64,000 bases of DNA from Erinaceus europaeus (lineage: Eukaryota; Chordata; Mammalia; Eulipotyphla; Erinaceidae). Position 1 is the first letter of the stretch, and each line of letters begins with the position of its first letter. The notes beneath the pieces were generated by a model. The model was given only the letters and a program-made list of their open reading frames with translations, was not told the origin of the DNA and ran no database searches. Positions 1-10,525 of this stretch are shown piece by piece. The stretch spans positions 77,030,096-77,094,095 of the forward strand of contig NC_080177.1 of NCBI RefSeq assembly GCF_950295315.1. Reading direction: 5' to 3'. The position numbers and the translations under genes are program-made.

Positions 1-544
1 TGTCAGAACTGAGAATTCTGGTGCTTTCTTTTCCCCTCCTCTTTCATTCTCACTCTCAAATATATAAAAACATTAAAAAAAAAAAAACATTTGAAAATGT
101 GATACCAAATATTAATGTTATGCTCCTCAGATTAGTACAATCTTATAACAAATGTTACAAGGATGGTCTTCAGAATGGCAAAGTGAAAGGGAACATGAAT
201 GGGTGAGGAACTAACTAATATTTAATTAGAACAATAACCTCTGAAGACGTAGCGCACAACATTCATAACACTGTCCCTGTTCAGTCAGCCATGTTTTTCT
301 AGATCATAGAATTCAGATGTTTTCTTAGTAATAAAAGTGAATCAAAGACACTGAACAACCTGCTTCCTAAAAGTGAAGTATTTTCTCTAGAAAGGTATGC
401 CTGGTCCCAGCAGGTGAGCTACAGATGGGAGATGGTAGTACTGGTGAACACCTGCTGCTCTCTAATTCTTGAAGAGGTAAAGAAACGCACACGAAGGGCT
501 GCAGCGTCAGGGCAATCTGTGTTTTCTTTCTGTCGTTCTTGCTC
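1..544. other. Unique non-coding stretch
   Basis: I see no repeat family, splice signal or coding frame here beyond a short A-run near 76-87. The open frames are short and have no recognisable content. Confidence 0.55.
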
Positions 545-555
545 TCTTTCTTTTT

Positions 556-677
556 CTTTCTCACAGAGAGAAATGCTCAGCTCTGGCTTATGGTGGGGCT
601 GGGGATTGAACCTGGGATCTCAGAGCCACAAGGATGAAAGTCTTTTACATAACCATTACGCCGCCTCCCCGGCCCTC
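556..677 (-). mobile_element. Type D SINE
   Basis: Minus-strand copy: reads GCTCAGCTCTGGCTTATGGT, then the box-B-like GATTGAACCTGGGA, then CATAACCATTACGCCGCCTC at the head. The 3' side runs into a pyrimidine tract. Confidence 0.8.
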
Positions 678-776
678 TCTTCCTCCCTCCTTCCCTCGCT
701 CCCTCTCTTTATTTCTTCTTTCTTTGCCTTCCTTCCTCCTCTTTTCTTCTTTCTTTCTTTTTCCTCCTTCTTTCCT
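678..776. repeat. Pyrimidine-rich tract
   Basis: About 100 bp of almost uninterrupted C/T (CTTCC and TTTCTTTC units) between two SINEs. It is probably expanded from the A-rich tail of the minus-strand type B copy that follows. Confidence 0.7.
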
Positions 777-1072
777 ATTTTGATAGGCCAGAGAGAAATT
801 GAGAGGGGTGGGGGAAATAGAGAGGTAGAGAGAAAGACAGACAGCCACCTGCAGGCCTGCCTCCCCATTCATGAAGCATCCCGCCTGCAGCTGGGAAGCG
901 GGGGCTTGAAACCAGGTCCCCGTGCACGGTGATGTGCGCTCTCAGCCACCAGGTCCCCGTGCACGGTGACGTGCGCTCTCAGCCACCAGGTCCCCGTGCA
1001 CGGTGATGTGCGCTCTCAGCCACCAGGTCCCCGTGCATGGTGATGTGTGCTCTCAGCCAGGCGCATAACTGC
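777..1072 (-). mobile_element. Type B SINE with amplified head
   Basis: Minus-strand type B body (GGCCAGAGAGAAATTGAGAG, CACCTGCAGGCCTGC). The part that should hold one tRNA-like promoter segment is replaced by four tandem 37-bp copies (912-1059), so the element is about 100 bp longer than its relatives. Confidence 0.8.
912..1059. repeat. 37-bp tandem repeat, four units
   Basis: Units start at 912, 949, 986 and 1023, each beginning CCAGGTCCCCGTGCACGGTG and ending CTCTCAGCCA, with one to three substitutions between units. The unit is the segment between box A and box B of the surrounding SINE, so this is local amplification inside the element. Confidence 0.9.
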
Positions 1073-2222
1073 CAGGCTCCACAATCTTCACTTTCAATCT
1101 ATCAATGTTTAACTGGAAGCCTGCTAAGAGATAAGTTCTGAGTCCCCAGATCAAAGAAGATACTAAAGAAGAACTAGATGTGTAGAAGATAGTCACAGCC
1201 CTGAGGTGGCTTATAATTGAGTAGGACAATCAACTAGATGTGCAGGTTACTTAAATGGAGGGTGAGTGTGGTTAAGAGTCATCAGGATAATGTGTGAAGT
1301 GTCGTGGGCACTCAGAGAAAAGGCTCATTTGTTTCAGAGGTCTTCCAGGAAGGACAGGCTCACATGTGCAGAAGGGATGTGACTTTCCAGAAGCCCAATG
1401 GCATGAACAAAGGTACTCAAGTGAGGACTGTGAATTGCTCAGATTAACTGAAAGAGAGACTTCGGATACTGCAGAGGAAGGAAGCCACACTGGAGGGCTG
1501 ACTAGGATTATATGAACAGTCTTTGAAGGCAGGATGAGAGATCCAGACTTTATTAATAAACACAAAGATGTATCGAGGGCTTCTAAACCTGCTTTGGGCA
1601 GCTGAGTGGTCATGAGCCAGGTGGCTGCCAGGACAGACTGGAAGCTCTGAGAGCAAGTAGCTGATCACAAAGCCCCAACCACTCACTGTGTTTTAAGGGA
1701 AAACAGTCAGTTATTTATCATACAGCTACATTTTCTGACATGGTCTGTGCTTTAAACAGGCAATGTGGGCCTTTGAGGAAAAACTCACTCTTATAAAAGG
1801 GACATACTTTATTATGATGTCACAGAAATGACCACATACAAAGAATAATCCTCTAATATCCTGTAACACATACTCACACACATTGTACATAAATTTATAT
1901 TACCAATATAAAAATACATCATCAACATTTCAATGGATGACAAACATAAAACCAATAAATATCGTAATTCTAAAACATCTACTTACATAAGTGCTGGTGA
2001 ATAAGATGACAGAAAAAGAAGTGAAAGCAGACCAAAAACCAACTCTGCAGCTTCCGGTTACAGGTGCCAGTCAGTTTTGGGAAAGTCGTTCAACAGACTC
2101 CACACAGGTCTCAATCCCCATGCACTTGAAAGTGCCAAACATTATCAACTCTCATCAACACAGCAAAAGGAATCTGACATCATGGCACTATCTATCTTGC
2201 CCATTTAGACTCTCTCTTACAA

Positions 2223-2224
<2 letters not shown>
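1073..2224. other. Unique non-coding stretch
   Basis: No hedgehog SINE is visible. The part at about 1200-1620 has the feel of a very old mammalian repeat, but I cannot name it. No convincing exon. Confidence 0.45.

Positions 2225-2274
<50 letters not shown>
2225..2274. repeat. (AC)n microsatellite
   Basis: Twenty-five uninterrupted AC dinucleotides followed by a short TC run. It likely varies in length between individuals. Confidence 0.97.
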
Positions 2275-2278
<4 letters not shown>

Positions 2279-2289
2279 TCTCTCTCTCC

Positions 2290-3660
2290 AACCGCATTTA
2301 GAGATAAAGGAATGTTAATAATAAGTTTATATTAAAATCAAAGTCTCTCCAATATAACTTTCTATATAGCACCCAAGCTGAATCTTTTCTTCCTCACACT
2401 CACCCTCTGTGTCTTGTGTTCAGTCCTCCCCTTTTTTAATATGCACAGCTGCATGGGTAGTCATAGAGCCGTAACATCAGGAAATGGTGAACGCACCAGC
2501 TGTTATTAAAGTCAGCAGCATTGTGGCTAAGCACACTCAACCAAAATCCTGACCACTTCTTTGCTTGTGTTCAAATGCCATCAGATGACTGCCACAGAGG
2601 CGGTATTTTCAGAAAGCTTAGAAAACTCCACATACTTTCTAAAAGACTGTAGAGGCTGGGAGTTGGCTCCTAGGTGAAATACAGAAAACCATGGGCTGGA
2701 CTTCTAGGTTCTAACACAGAGAACAGAGATTGACAAAGAGCTCCACAAGGGTTGGGTTGAAGTTAGGAAGCTGTTTTCCTTTTACCCGTGTTTCTGTCAT
2801 ACTCTGTACGCACTGTGAGAGGGAACATGGGAGGCAAACCATTGCCCCATCCCACAGCGCATTCCTGTAAGGACAGAACTCCTACAAATAACCCCATTCC
2901 AGCTTCCAGGCCATATAACTTTCTTGCTTGACCCTATAATAGATCAACTAGAACTCACATCCTTTCTGCTGCCTTTACATTAGGCTTAATGTCTAGAACC
3001 CAATGCAACCTCACAATGGTCTCTCACCACACAAGCTGATTGGGATGAAGACCTCATACTTTGGGGTCCATCCTCTTTTGTGGGGTCAGAACCAACAGCA
3101 GGGGAGGGGAGGTGGGGAAAAGGATGCATTTAGAGGATAAGACTATTATCAGAGGTGTAGAGTTTTTAAAAACCGGTGTACATGCCAATAAAGACACTGG
3201 CTTCTCAATCTGGGGATTCCTGGAGTCTGGTATAGACCGGAGAGGTCACAGGCCAGCTGCTGGCCTGGTCCAGAGATCTCTATCTGGTCTCAAGTACAAC
3301 TCAAAAGAACCCCTACATTCAACAGGTCTCAGCCGACTTTGCCATCACCGGATCAAATCAACTGTAAGATGCTGAGGCTCCTGAATCATTTCTGGAAGAA
3401 AGCAGGACTTGGTCTTTACGCTGCTCTACCCTCTGGTGCCAAAGCGGAGAAGCTGACTGAGTAGTGGCGCTGATCCTCGGCTGCAGCAGGTTCTTCTCTG
3501 GCCGACGAGTGAGCGTCTGAGAGGTGCAGTGTGCCAGGGGCAAGGGAGAGGGTCAGTCCTGGAGGCACGTCCTCCGGCCTCTCCGAGAAGCTGTGAGGTT
3601 TCCGGAGGCCGAGCTGCACTTGCAGGCGAGTGTGATTCCAGTCCCCAGGACATCCTGTCC
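2290..3660. other. Unique non-coding stretch
   Basis: No interspersed repeat is recognised. The part at 3420-3620 is richer in GC and CpG than its surroundings, on both strands, without a clear coding signal. Confidence 0.5.
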
Positions 3661-3671
3661 ACCAGCAGCTG

Positions 3672-3727
3672 CTACTTCTTGGGTTTCTCTAGAATGTTGA
3701 GGAATTTCCCTCGAGTCATTTCTCTGG
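3672..3727 (-). CDS. Weak candidate terminal exon
   Basis: Read on the minus strand, a pyrimidine-rich run ends in GATTCCAG at 3728-3734, a fair 3' splice site. The following frame gives REMTRGKFLNILEKPKK and then TAG at 3674-3672. A lysine-rich C terminus is plausible for a real protein, but the exon is only 56 bp and I recognise no family. It would need 2 nt of an incoming codon, which fits the phase left by the candidate exon at 45,968-46,161. Chance explains all of this well enough, so confidence is low. Confidence 0.15.
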
Positions 3728-3840
3728 CTGGAATCACAAAGAGAAAGACAGCTCAGTGAAGACCTACCATTTGAAAAGGTGGGGGGGGGGGTCACAAGAA
3801 GATTTAAGCTTAAAGTGCGGATTGATTTAAACTGTGTAGA

Positions 3841-4012
3841 GGGGCTGGGGAGATAGTCTGATGCTTTTGTAAGACTTTCATGCCGGAGGCTCTGAGGTCC
3901 CAGGTTCAATCCCTAGCACCACTGTAAACCAGAGCTGAATACGGCTCTACTCTCTCTTTTCTTCTGTATCTTTCAGATCTGAATCTCTCTGATTAAAGGT
4001 AATAAAAAAAAT
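3841..4012 (+). mobile_element. Type D SINE
   Basis: GGGGCTGGGGAGATAGTCTG head, GGTTCAATCCCTAGCACCAC box-B region and CCAGAGCTGA, then a pyrimidine run and A-tail. A G-run of about ten bases lies just upstream at 3781-3790. Confidence 0.8.
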
Positions 4013-4148
4013 AAGAAAATGTACTATAGGTAAAAATAAACAAAGCAAACGGTGTAGAAAGTCACTACCATAGTAGATTCTGCCACCTCTAACCAATGAA
4101 CACAAGCCACTACTGACACAACTCAAGTTTGTATAAAAGCTGTTCTGG

Positions 4149-4275
4149 TGGCCTGGGAGGTGGTACAATGGATAAAGAGTTGGACTGTTAAGAATAAGGT
4201 CTTGACTTCAATACCCAGCACTGTACATGCCAGAGTGATGTTGTGGTTCTCTCCTTTATCCTTTATACATAGATC
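4149..4275 (+). mobile_element. Type C SINE
   Basis: Begins GGCCTGGGAGGTGGTACAAT, contains TGCCAGAGTGATGTTGTGGT, and decays into a short T/A-rich tail. Confidence 0.75.
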
Positions 4276-4296
4276 TACTTTTAAAAAGGTCTTCTG

Positions 4297-4603
4297 GGAA
4301 GCTGGGCGGTGGCACAGCAGGTGAAGTGCACGTGGCACAAAGCACACCACAGTGTAAGGATCTCGGTTCAAGCCCCCGCTCCCCACCTGCAGGGGAGTCG
4401 CTTCACAGGTGGTAAAGCAGGTCTGCAAGTGTCTTTCTCCCCCCCTCTGTCTTCCCCTCCTCTCTCCATTTCTGTCTGTCCTAACAATGACAACAATAAT
4501 AACAACAACAATGATAAACAACAAGGGCAACAAAAGGGAAAAAATAAAATTAATTACTTTAAAATTAAATTAATTAATTAAAAAAAATTAAAATGAAAAA
4601 GTA
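4297..4603 (+). mobile_element. Type A SINE with TSD
   Basis: Complete head-to-tail copy flanked by the 14-bp direct repeat AAAAAGGTCTTCTG at 4283-4296 and 4604-4617. The tail is an unusually long A/T-rich run. Confidence 0.92.
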
Positions 4604-4693
4604 AAAAAGGTCTTCTGAAGTTGACAGTTGCTTAAGACACAGGTCAACTAAAGGAGATTTTATCACCCATTCACCCTTAAAAAAAAAGTTATA

Positions 4694-4854
4694 GAAGCGC
4701 TCACACTTGACAGTGCGCAAGGACCGGGGTTCAAGCCCCGGGACCCCACCTGCAGGGGGAAACCTTCACGAGTGGTGAAGCAGGGCTGCAGGTGTCTCTC
4801 TGTCTCCCCCTCCCCTCTCCATTTCTGTCTCTCTAATAATAAAATGAAAAAGAA
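4694..4854 (+). mobile_element. Type B SINE, 5' truncated
   Basis: Contains GGGGTTCAAGCCCCGGGACC and GTGAAGCAGGGCTGCAGGTG but lacks the standard head. It is flanked by AAAAAAAGTTATA at 4681-4693 and 4855-4867. Confidence 0.85.
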
Positions 4855-4949
4855 AAAAAAAAGTTATAATATCATAAATCATAGCCATGTGTCAACTATT
4901 GTCCTGTAACCATTAGTCCGCCTATAAAGTGATAAAATATACTAACGAT

Positions 4950-5094
4950 AAGGCTGCTGCTGGCCCAGCGAGCATGGAGCTCGACTCAAGCATGCAGTCC
5001 CGAGCTTCACCCACAGCACCGCAAATGCCAGTCATGCTCTAGCCTATCCCCCACCCCTTTATAAATAAATAACGAAAGACACCCCCCCCCCCCC
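4950..5094 (+). mobile_element. Degenerate type C SINE and poly-C
   Basis: GCTGGCCCAGCGAGCATGGA ... ATGCCAGTCATGCTCTAGCC resembles an old type C copy. It ends in a run of 14 C at 5081-5094. Confidence 0.5.
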
Positions 5095-6489
5095 CGTAAG
5101 AATGAAGCCTAATATTCATGTTCACTATTCTGAGGGGATTTCTTGCTGGAGGCTACACTCTAACCAAGATTAAAGTCTTCTCTGGGTCTCTGGCATCTTG
5201 ACAGTCAGAATCTCCAGTCAGAATCAGAGATGGTTCAGTCAGTCTCTCAGTAGTGGTGGTCCCTGGATGCTGCAATATAACTGTTTATATTCCCCCAGCG
5301 CAGTTCATCCGTGGATAGTGTAATAAAGCGGGGTTTATGGAGTTTTGGTCTTCTCTCTCTTGGCATTGTCGGTCCTTAGATATTTAATATTGCCAGGCAA
5401 GGTTTATGCGTCTTTCTCCTACTTTCGGACTATCAATCTTTGAATACTGTAGTTTCGAGAGGGTTTACACAGCTACTTTCCTACATACGGTGCTCTGCAG
5501 GAAAAGTAAAATGCTTCTCAATTATAAGGGCCACTCCACAAGCCCGCAGTGTTAGTTCTGTCAAGCAAATCCTCAAAATTTGTCTGTGCATGCTATTCCC
5601 TTCACTCTCCTCTCCATAAGACCATCCTTTGAGATCTCTTAAAGGGACCTAACTGTGTGAAAGTTTCTGAGGTCCTGGGGTCAGAAATGTCGACTGTGCA
5701 GTGGGCAGAGAGCAGGTCTTTGAAAGCCCAAGAAAACACCTCCACCGTGGTCAAGTAAGTGAGACAGAGGGGAGGTGGGGCAGGGTATAGGATCTGCATA
5801 TCTGCAACCCCCCTCCCCAGGTTTGATCCCTGGGGATGCAGAGGTTGGAGACATGCTCTGGCACCTGTTTCTCTCGTAAAATAAACAGGTAAGTAATATT
5901 TTTTTTAAGGTGAGGTGGCTACAGAGAAGCCTGCAAGGATGAGAAGGGTCTTTGCCTGAGTTACCTCACTGCCTTTGCCTCGTCCAGAACAAACAGTGCT
6001 GCGAAAACGAGCTCCACTCCCCAGCCCACCACCACCTAACAGTTACTGGTCTGTTTGTACAACAAAGAAATAAACCAGCAGCAACTCTGTCGCCACCGGA
6101 AGGCTTTAGGTAAGTGCAGTTTATTCAGTTCCCATCTTTCCCAAGTTCCTAAGCTCTGACAAAAGGAAACGTACATTATATTAACCCAAGATAGAAACCC
6201 CAGTCCTAGGTCCTGTCTAATGTGCTCAGGACTCCACCTCAGCCCAAATCCAACTGGCCGCTCCTTTTTAAGTAGATGACACCAGATCCTACAGAGACAA
6301 AATTAATTCCCTTATGACTTGCTACTACTTGTTTCTATACTTGTCTTCCTCACCTCAAGTGTAAAGCCCAGACCAGAGATTCTGTGGAAGGTACTTGATT
6401 TCACCAGCACTATGCAGAGTGCTGTACAAAGTATCTACTAGACCCACAACACAGTAAAGTTCTTGCCTTCCCTTTTGCAGAAAAACACT
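5095..6489. other. Mostly unique stretch
   Basis: 5800-5910 may hold an old SINE 3' half (GTTTGATCCCTGG ... CATGCTCTGGCACCTGTTTC). 5985-6130 has an LTR-like flavour (AATAAA context, CpGs) that I cannot confirm. No exon. Confidence 0.4.
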
Positions 6490-6500
6490 TAAGACTTGTT

Positions 6501-6773
6501 TTTTTTTATTTTGTTTTCATTTTTGTCCCCTCCAGGGTTACTGCTGGGGCTCAGCGCCCGCACTAGGAATCCACTGCTCCTAGAGGCCATTTTCCCATTT
6601 AATTGCCCTTGTTTTGCCTTTGTTGTTGTCATCCTTATTGCCGCCATTGCTGTTGTTGCTGGATAGAACAGAGAGAAATCAAGAGAGGAGGGGAACATAG
6701 GGAGAAGAGAAAGATAGACACCTGCAGACCTGCTTCACTGCTTGTGAAGCGACCCCCTGCAGGTGGGGAAAAT
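6501..6773 (-). mobile_element. Type A' SINE, head-truncated, with TSD
   Basis: Starts at the extra 3' module read backwards (CCTCCAGGGTTACTGCTGGG) and stops inside the body at CAGGTGGGG. The head is missing, yet AAGACTTGTT flanks both sides (6491-6500, 6774-6783), so the copy was 5' truncated on insertion. Confidence 0.88.
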
Positions 6774-6785
6774 AAGACTTGTTAT

Positions 6786-7033
6786 TGGCTGGGGGTCGGG
6801 TGGTAGCACAGCAGGTTAAGCGCATGTGGCACAAAGCACAAGGATCCCGGTTTGAGCCCCCGGCTCCCCACCTGCAGGGGAGTCACTTCACAAACGGTGA
6901 AGCAGGTCTGCAGGTGTCTGTCTTTCTCTCCCCCTCTCTGTCTTCCCCTCCTCTGTCCATTTCTCTCTGTTCTATCCAACAATGATGACATCAACAAGAA
7001 TAATAACTACAACAACAACAACAACGACAGTGA
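6786..7033 (+). mobile_element. Type A SINE
   Basis: Full head (GGGGGTCGGGTGGTAGCACA), body and an ACAACAACAACAACGACA tail that stops abruptly where a second, headless body starts. Confidence 0.9.
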
Positions 7034-7306
7034 AAGGATCCCAGTTTGAGCCGCCGGCTCCCCACCTGCAGGGGGGTCACTCCACAGGAGGTGAAGCAGG
7101 TCTGCAGGGTCTTTCTCTCCCCCTGTCTGTCTTCCCCTCCTCTCTCCATTTCTCTCTATTCAACAACAATGACATTAATAACAACAACAATAGCTACAAC
7201 AACAACAAAAAAAATCAACAAGGGCAACAAAAAGGAATAAATATAAAAAAAAGTAATTGTTAAAAAAACAAGGACAACAAAAGGAAAAATAAATAATAAA
7301 AAATTT
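7034..7306 (+). mobile_element. Headless type A SINE body, dimer partner
   Basis: Joins the previous copy at AGGATCCCAGTTTGAGC, the box-B region, without a head. Both bodies are in the same direction, giving a tandem dimer with a second long A-rich tail. Confidence 0.85.
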
Positions 7307-7349
7307 AAATACTTGGTATTATTCAGTTCTCTACATTTTGAGGTTATTT

Positions 7350-7664
7350 ATTTATTTGCTTCCAAGGTTATCGCTGAGGCTTGGTGCCTGAACTACCGAT
7401 CCACTACTCCTGGAGGCCATGTTTCCCCACTCTGTTGCCCTTGTTGCCATTGCTGTTGTTGTTGGATAGGACAGAGAGAAATCAAGAGAGGAGGGGAAGA
7501 CAGAGAGGGGGAAGAGAGAGAAAGACACCTGCAGACCTGCTTCACCGCCTGTGAAGCAACTCCCCTGCAGGTGGGGAGCCGGGGGGCTCGAACCAGGATC
7601 CTTACGCCGGTCCTTACGCTTCACACCATGTGCGCTTAACCCACTGCGCTACCACCTGGCCCCC
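7350..7664 (-). mobile_element. Type A' SINE with TSD
   Basis: Complete minus-strand copy from the 3' module (CTTCCAAGGTTATCGCTGAG) to the head (GCGCTACCACCTGGCCCC). TSD TTTGAGGTTATTT at 7337-7349 and 7665-7677. Confidence 0.9.
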
Positions 7665-7839
7665 TTTGAGGTTATTTTTAAAATTTACTTTATTTGGTAA
7701 GAAAAATCATTTCCCTGGATGGAACTAATGCCAGATTAATGGCAAGATGGGGACTAACTTCCCTAGAGGAAATCTAGACAACACTTCCTTGTCCCTGGGG
7801 GAGGTGTGAACCTCTTTGAGAGACCACAGGGTGTGGATG

Positions 7840-7955
7840 AAGTTGAAGTTCCAGCTCTTAGTAGCTGTGTAACACCTTGGACAGGCTACAGTCTCTGTGC
7901 CTCAGCTTCTGCATCTGTAAAAGGAGTAGCATGTCAATACTACCTATGCCCTGCC
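7840..7955 (+). mobile_element. MIR SINE
   Basis: TAGTAGCTGTGTAACACCTT, GACAGGCTACAGTCTCTGTG and CCTCAGCTTCTGCATCTGTA match the order of the mammalian-wide MIR core and 3' region as I remember it. Old and diverged. Confidence 0.8.
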
Positions 7956-9241
7956 TTTTTCTTGTCCCATCAACATGTATGAGATAGTGGAGGCACTGGC
8001 CCACTTTTGCTTGCTGGTAAACAGTCTGCTTCTGTACTCAGTATCTCCTGCATGAGTGATAAGAATGGATAAGAATGGAGGCTAGGATAAGAATGGAGGC
8101 TAGGAATTTCAAAAATCCTGCTCCCTGGACCCTTTCCCTTAGTCTCATCCCATAGAAACTGACTTTTACCTCTGGCCAATGTGGGTCTCATCATTTATTT
8201 CTTCTGGATGGGTTTTCTACCAGATGGCCTTCTTCCCACTACATAGTAAGTATCAAATGTTAGTAACATACATCAAGTGCCCTTACAACATGGCTAGAAG
8301 CAGGTGCTCTGGACACCAGATATGGGTGATATGAACAAAAACAAAAATAAAAAGCCGGCAACTCTGCTGGATACAACAGTCCTGTCCCAAACATCCTGGG
8401 CCAGCAACACCTCTCTGTTTACTGCTGCTTCTTGTCCTTCAAAACCAACCCCCCCCCCCCAGTGCTGTACTGTTTATTTTCCCTAAATGGGAGAATGACC
8501 AATATCTTAGGACATAAAACAGCAAAGGACCCGATCTATGTGAGGGATCAACAGGATTTTAAAGGGAAAATAAATGGATGTTCCAAAGTCTCTCAGGGGC
8601 GAGCTCTCCTTGAATTTAACCAATCCTTTTTAACAGCCCCCTTTCCCACTCAATCATTCCTCCCCCCTTCAACCTAATCTAAGTACACAGAGCTGCAGGA
8701 AACCACCGTAAAAGTAGAAGTAATTCAAAAGACATCATCTTCTGCATGGGAGGGGAGAAAGTTTTCTGCTCGCCAGTCCCATATAGGAGATATACGAATT
8801 CGTGACATAGCTGCTCCCTAAAAGAGGGCTGTGCCTTATAAATCACTGCCTACACACCAGCCCCTTTTCATGCACTAAGAAATTGCTGTGGGTCAGGGGC
8901 CGCTCCAGAGCACGTGCCCTCCTGTTCACTTGTCATAAGCGATGTTAACATCTCTGATTAATTCACAGACCCCTTATTTCATTCTTCATTTCTTTCTCCT
9001 TGCTCTCCTCTCTGCCGCTGCGTGAAGATTCCTACCTACCTGCTACAGTAATCACCACCCACTGACTGCACCCCCGAAACCTAGTGATGCCAACCGTGCT
9101 TTTAATTTGCAAGACATCACACACAGAGGTAATTTATACCAACATCTGTTCATTTTTGACTTCTGAAACAAACTCACACATGCTGCTACAAAATCCCATT
9201 AGGAAGCGGGAGACAGCCTTCTGCTACTATTCTATATTCTC

Positions 9242-9243
<2 letters not shown>
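7956..9243. other. Unique non-coding stretch
   Basis: Contains an 18-bp perfect tandem duplication (GATAAGAATGGAGGCTAG at 8068-8085 and 8086-8103) and a C-run near 8447-8460. No gene or SINE seen. Confidence 0.55.

Positions 9244-9291
<48 letters not shown>
9244..9291. repeat. (AC)n microsatellite
   Basis: About 24 AC units ending in CGCACCCCCC. Confidence 0.97.
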
Positions 9292-9295
<4 letters not shown>

Positions 9296-9610
9296 CCCCC
9301 TACCTTCCACATGCAAACATCTTAAAGAAGAAAAAAAAAACAAACAAGGATTTAAATCTCCTTGGGAGAAAAGCCTCTAGAGATGTCTACCACATGTTTA
9401 CAGAGAGAAGGTGTTTCTATTTCCCCTGCCTTATTCCATTCTTTCTTCCCAGCACTGAAGTTTTGGTGCAATTCTAGCTTTAATGGCCAGGTTAAAATAA
9501 ATTGCTCTTTAGGATTTCCAGTTTCTTTTTTCTCTGTGACTTCCTTCCTTCCTTTCTTTCCAAACTGTGGTGCAGGGACCTTGCAAGCATGATACCACCT
9601 CTCCTGGGTC
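9292..9610. other. Unique stretch
   Basis: Nothing recognised apart from an A-run near 9331-9340. Confidence 0.5.
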
Positions 9611-9933
9611 AACTTTTTTTTTTAATTTAATTTTTTAATTTTTAATTTTAATTTTTTTTTTGCCTCAGGGTTATTGCTGGGGCTCAGTGCCTGCACCATG
9701 AATCCACTGCTCCTGGAGGCCACCTCCCCCCCCCTTTTGTTGCCCTTGTTGTTGTTATTATCGTTGTTGGATACAAGAGAGAGAAATGGAGAGAGGAGGG
9801 GAAGATAGGGGGAGAGAAAGACAGACACCTGCAGACCTGCTTCACTGCCTGTGAAGCGACTCCCCTGCAGGTGGGGGCCTGGGACCTCGAGGTCCTTGTG
9901 CTTTGTGCCACGTGCGCTACTGCCTGACCCCCT
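9611..9933 (-). mobile_element. Type A' SINE
   Basis: Long T/A run (the reversed tail), then CTCAGGGTTATTGCTGGGGC module, type A body and a shortened head (CGTGCGCTACTGCCTGACCC). Confidence 0.88.
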
Positions 9934-10083
9934 ATTTTTTTGTTTTTGAGAGACATGCAGAGAGAAACACCAGGGCACTGCTCAGCTCTGGCTTATGGTG
10001 GTGCAGGGGACTGAACCTGGGACTTCAGAGCCTCAGGCATGAGAGTTTCTTTGCATAACTATTATGCTACCTACCCCTGCCCT
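9934..10083 (-). mobile_element. Type D SINE
   Basis: CACTGCTCAGCTCTGGCTTA ... GAACCTGGGACTTCAGAGCC ... CATAACTATTATGCTACC. It abuts the preceding type A' head directly. Confidence 0.85.
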
Positions 10084-10384
10084 CCTGGTTCTACTTTTCT
10101 CATTCTTTAGCTCAGCAAGACAGAGGCTAGAGGGAGAGATGGACAAGAGGAGAGACAGCACAGTATTACCCCACTATCCATGGTTAGTGGGGTAATAGCG
10201 CTGTGGTTATTTCCACATGACGCTGGGGCTCAAGAAGCTTGCGCTGAGGAAGGTATGCCCTGTAACTGGTGAGGAATTCTCTTTGATCCCTTTCTTGGTT
10301 TTTCCTAGTTCTTTTCTTTCACAGTGTTAGAAGACTCAGACTGCTCGAGAGATTTATAGTCAGTAAAGTTTGTTGACTTTGCCC

Positions 10385-10525
10385 TCCCCCCCACACACAC
10401 ACACACACACAGCTCAGCTCAGCTCAGCTCATGCCGGTGCTAGGGTTTGAACTTGGGGGCCTTTGGTGTCTCAGCCATGAAAACCTGTTGTGACAATGGT
10501 ATTACCTCCCTGGTCCTCTTAGTGA
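10385..10525 (-). mobile_element. SINE fragment with (CA)n and (AGCTC)n
   Basis: A (CA) run at 10,393-10,411, four AGCTC units, then GGTGCTAGGGTTTGAACTTG and GGTATTACCTCCCTGGTCC, which fit a diverged minus-strand type D head. Confidence 0.55.

Noticed and set aside
1991..2335. 114-codon frame
   Set aside because: Half of it is a Thr-His run encoded by the (AC)n microsatellite.
3420..3620. Possible CpG-island promoter
   Set aside because: CpG density is only moderately raised over about 200 bp, too short and weak for a promoter call.
5985..6130. Possible second LTR
   Set aside because: No terminal TG...CA pair or TSD could be found.
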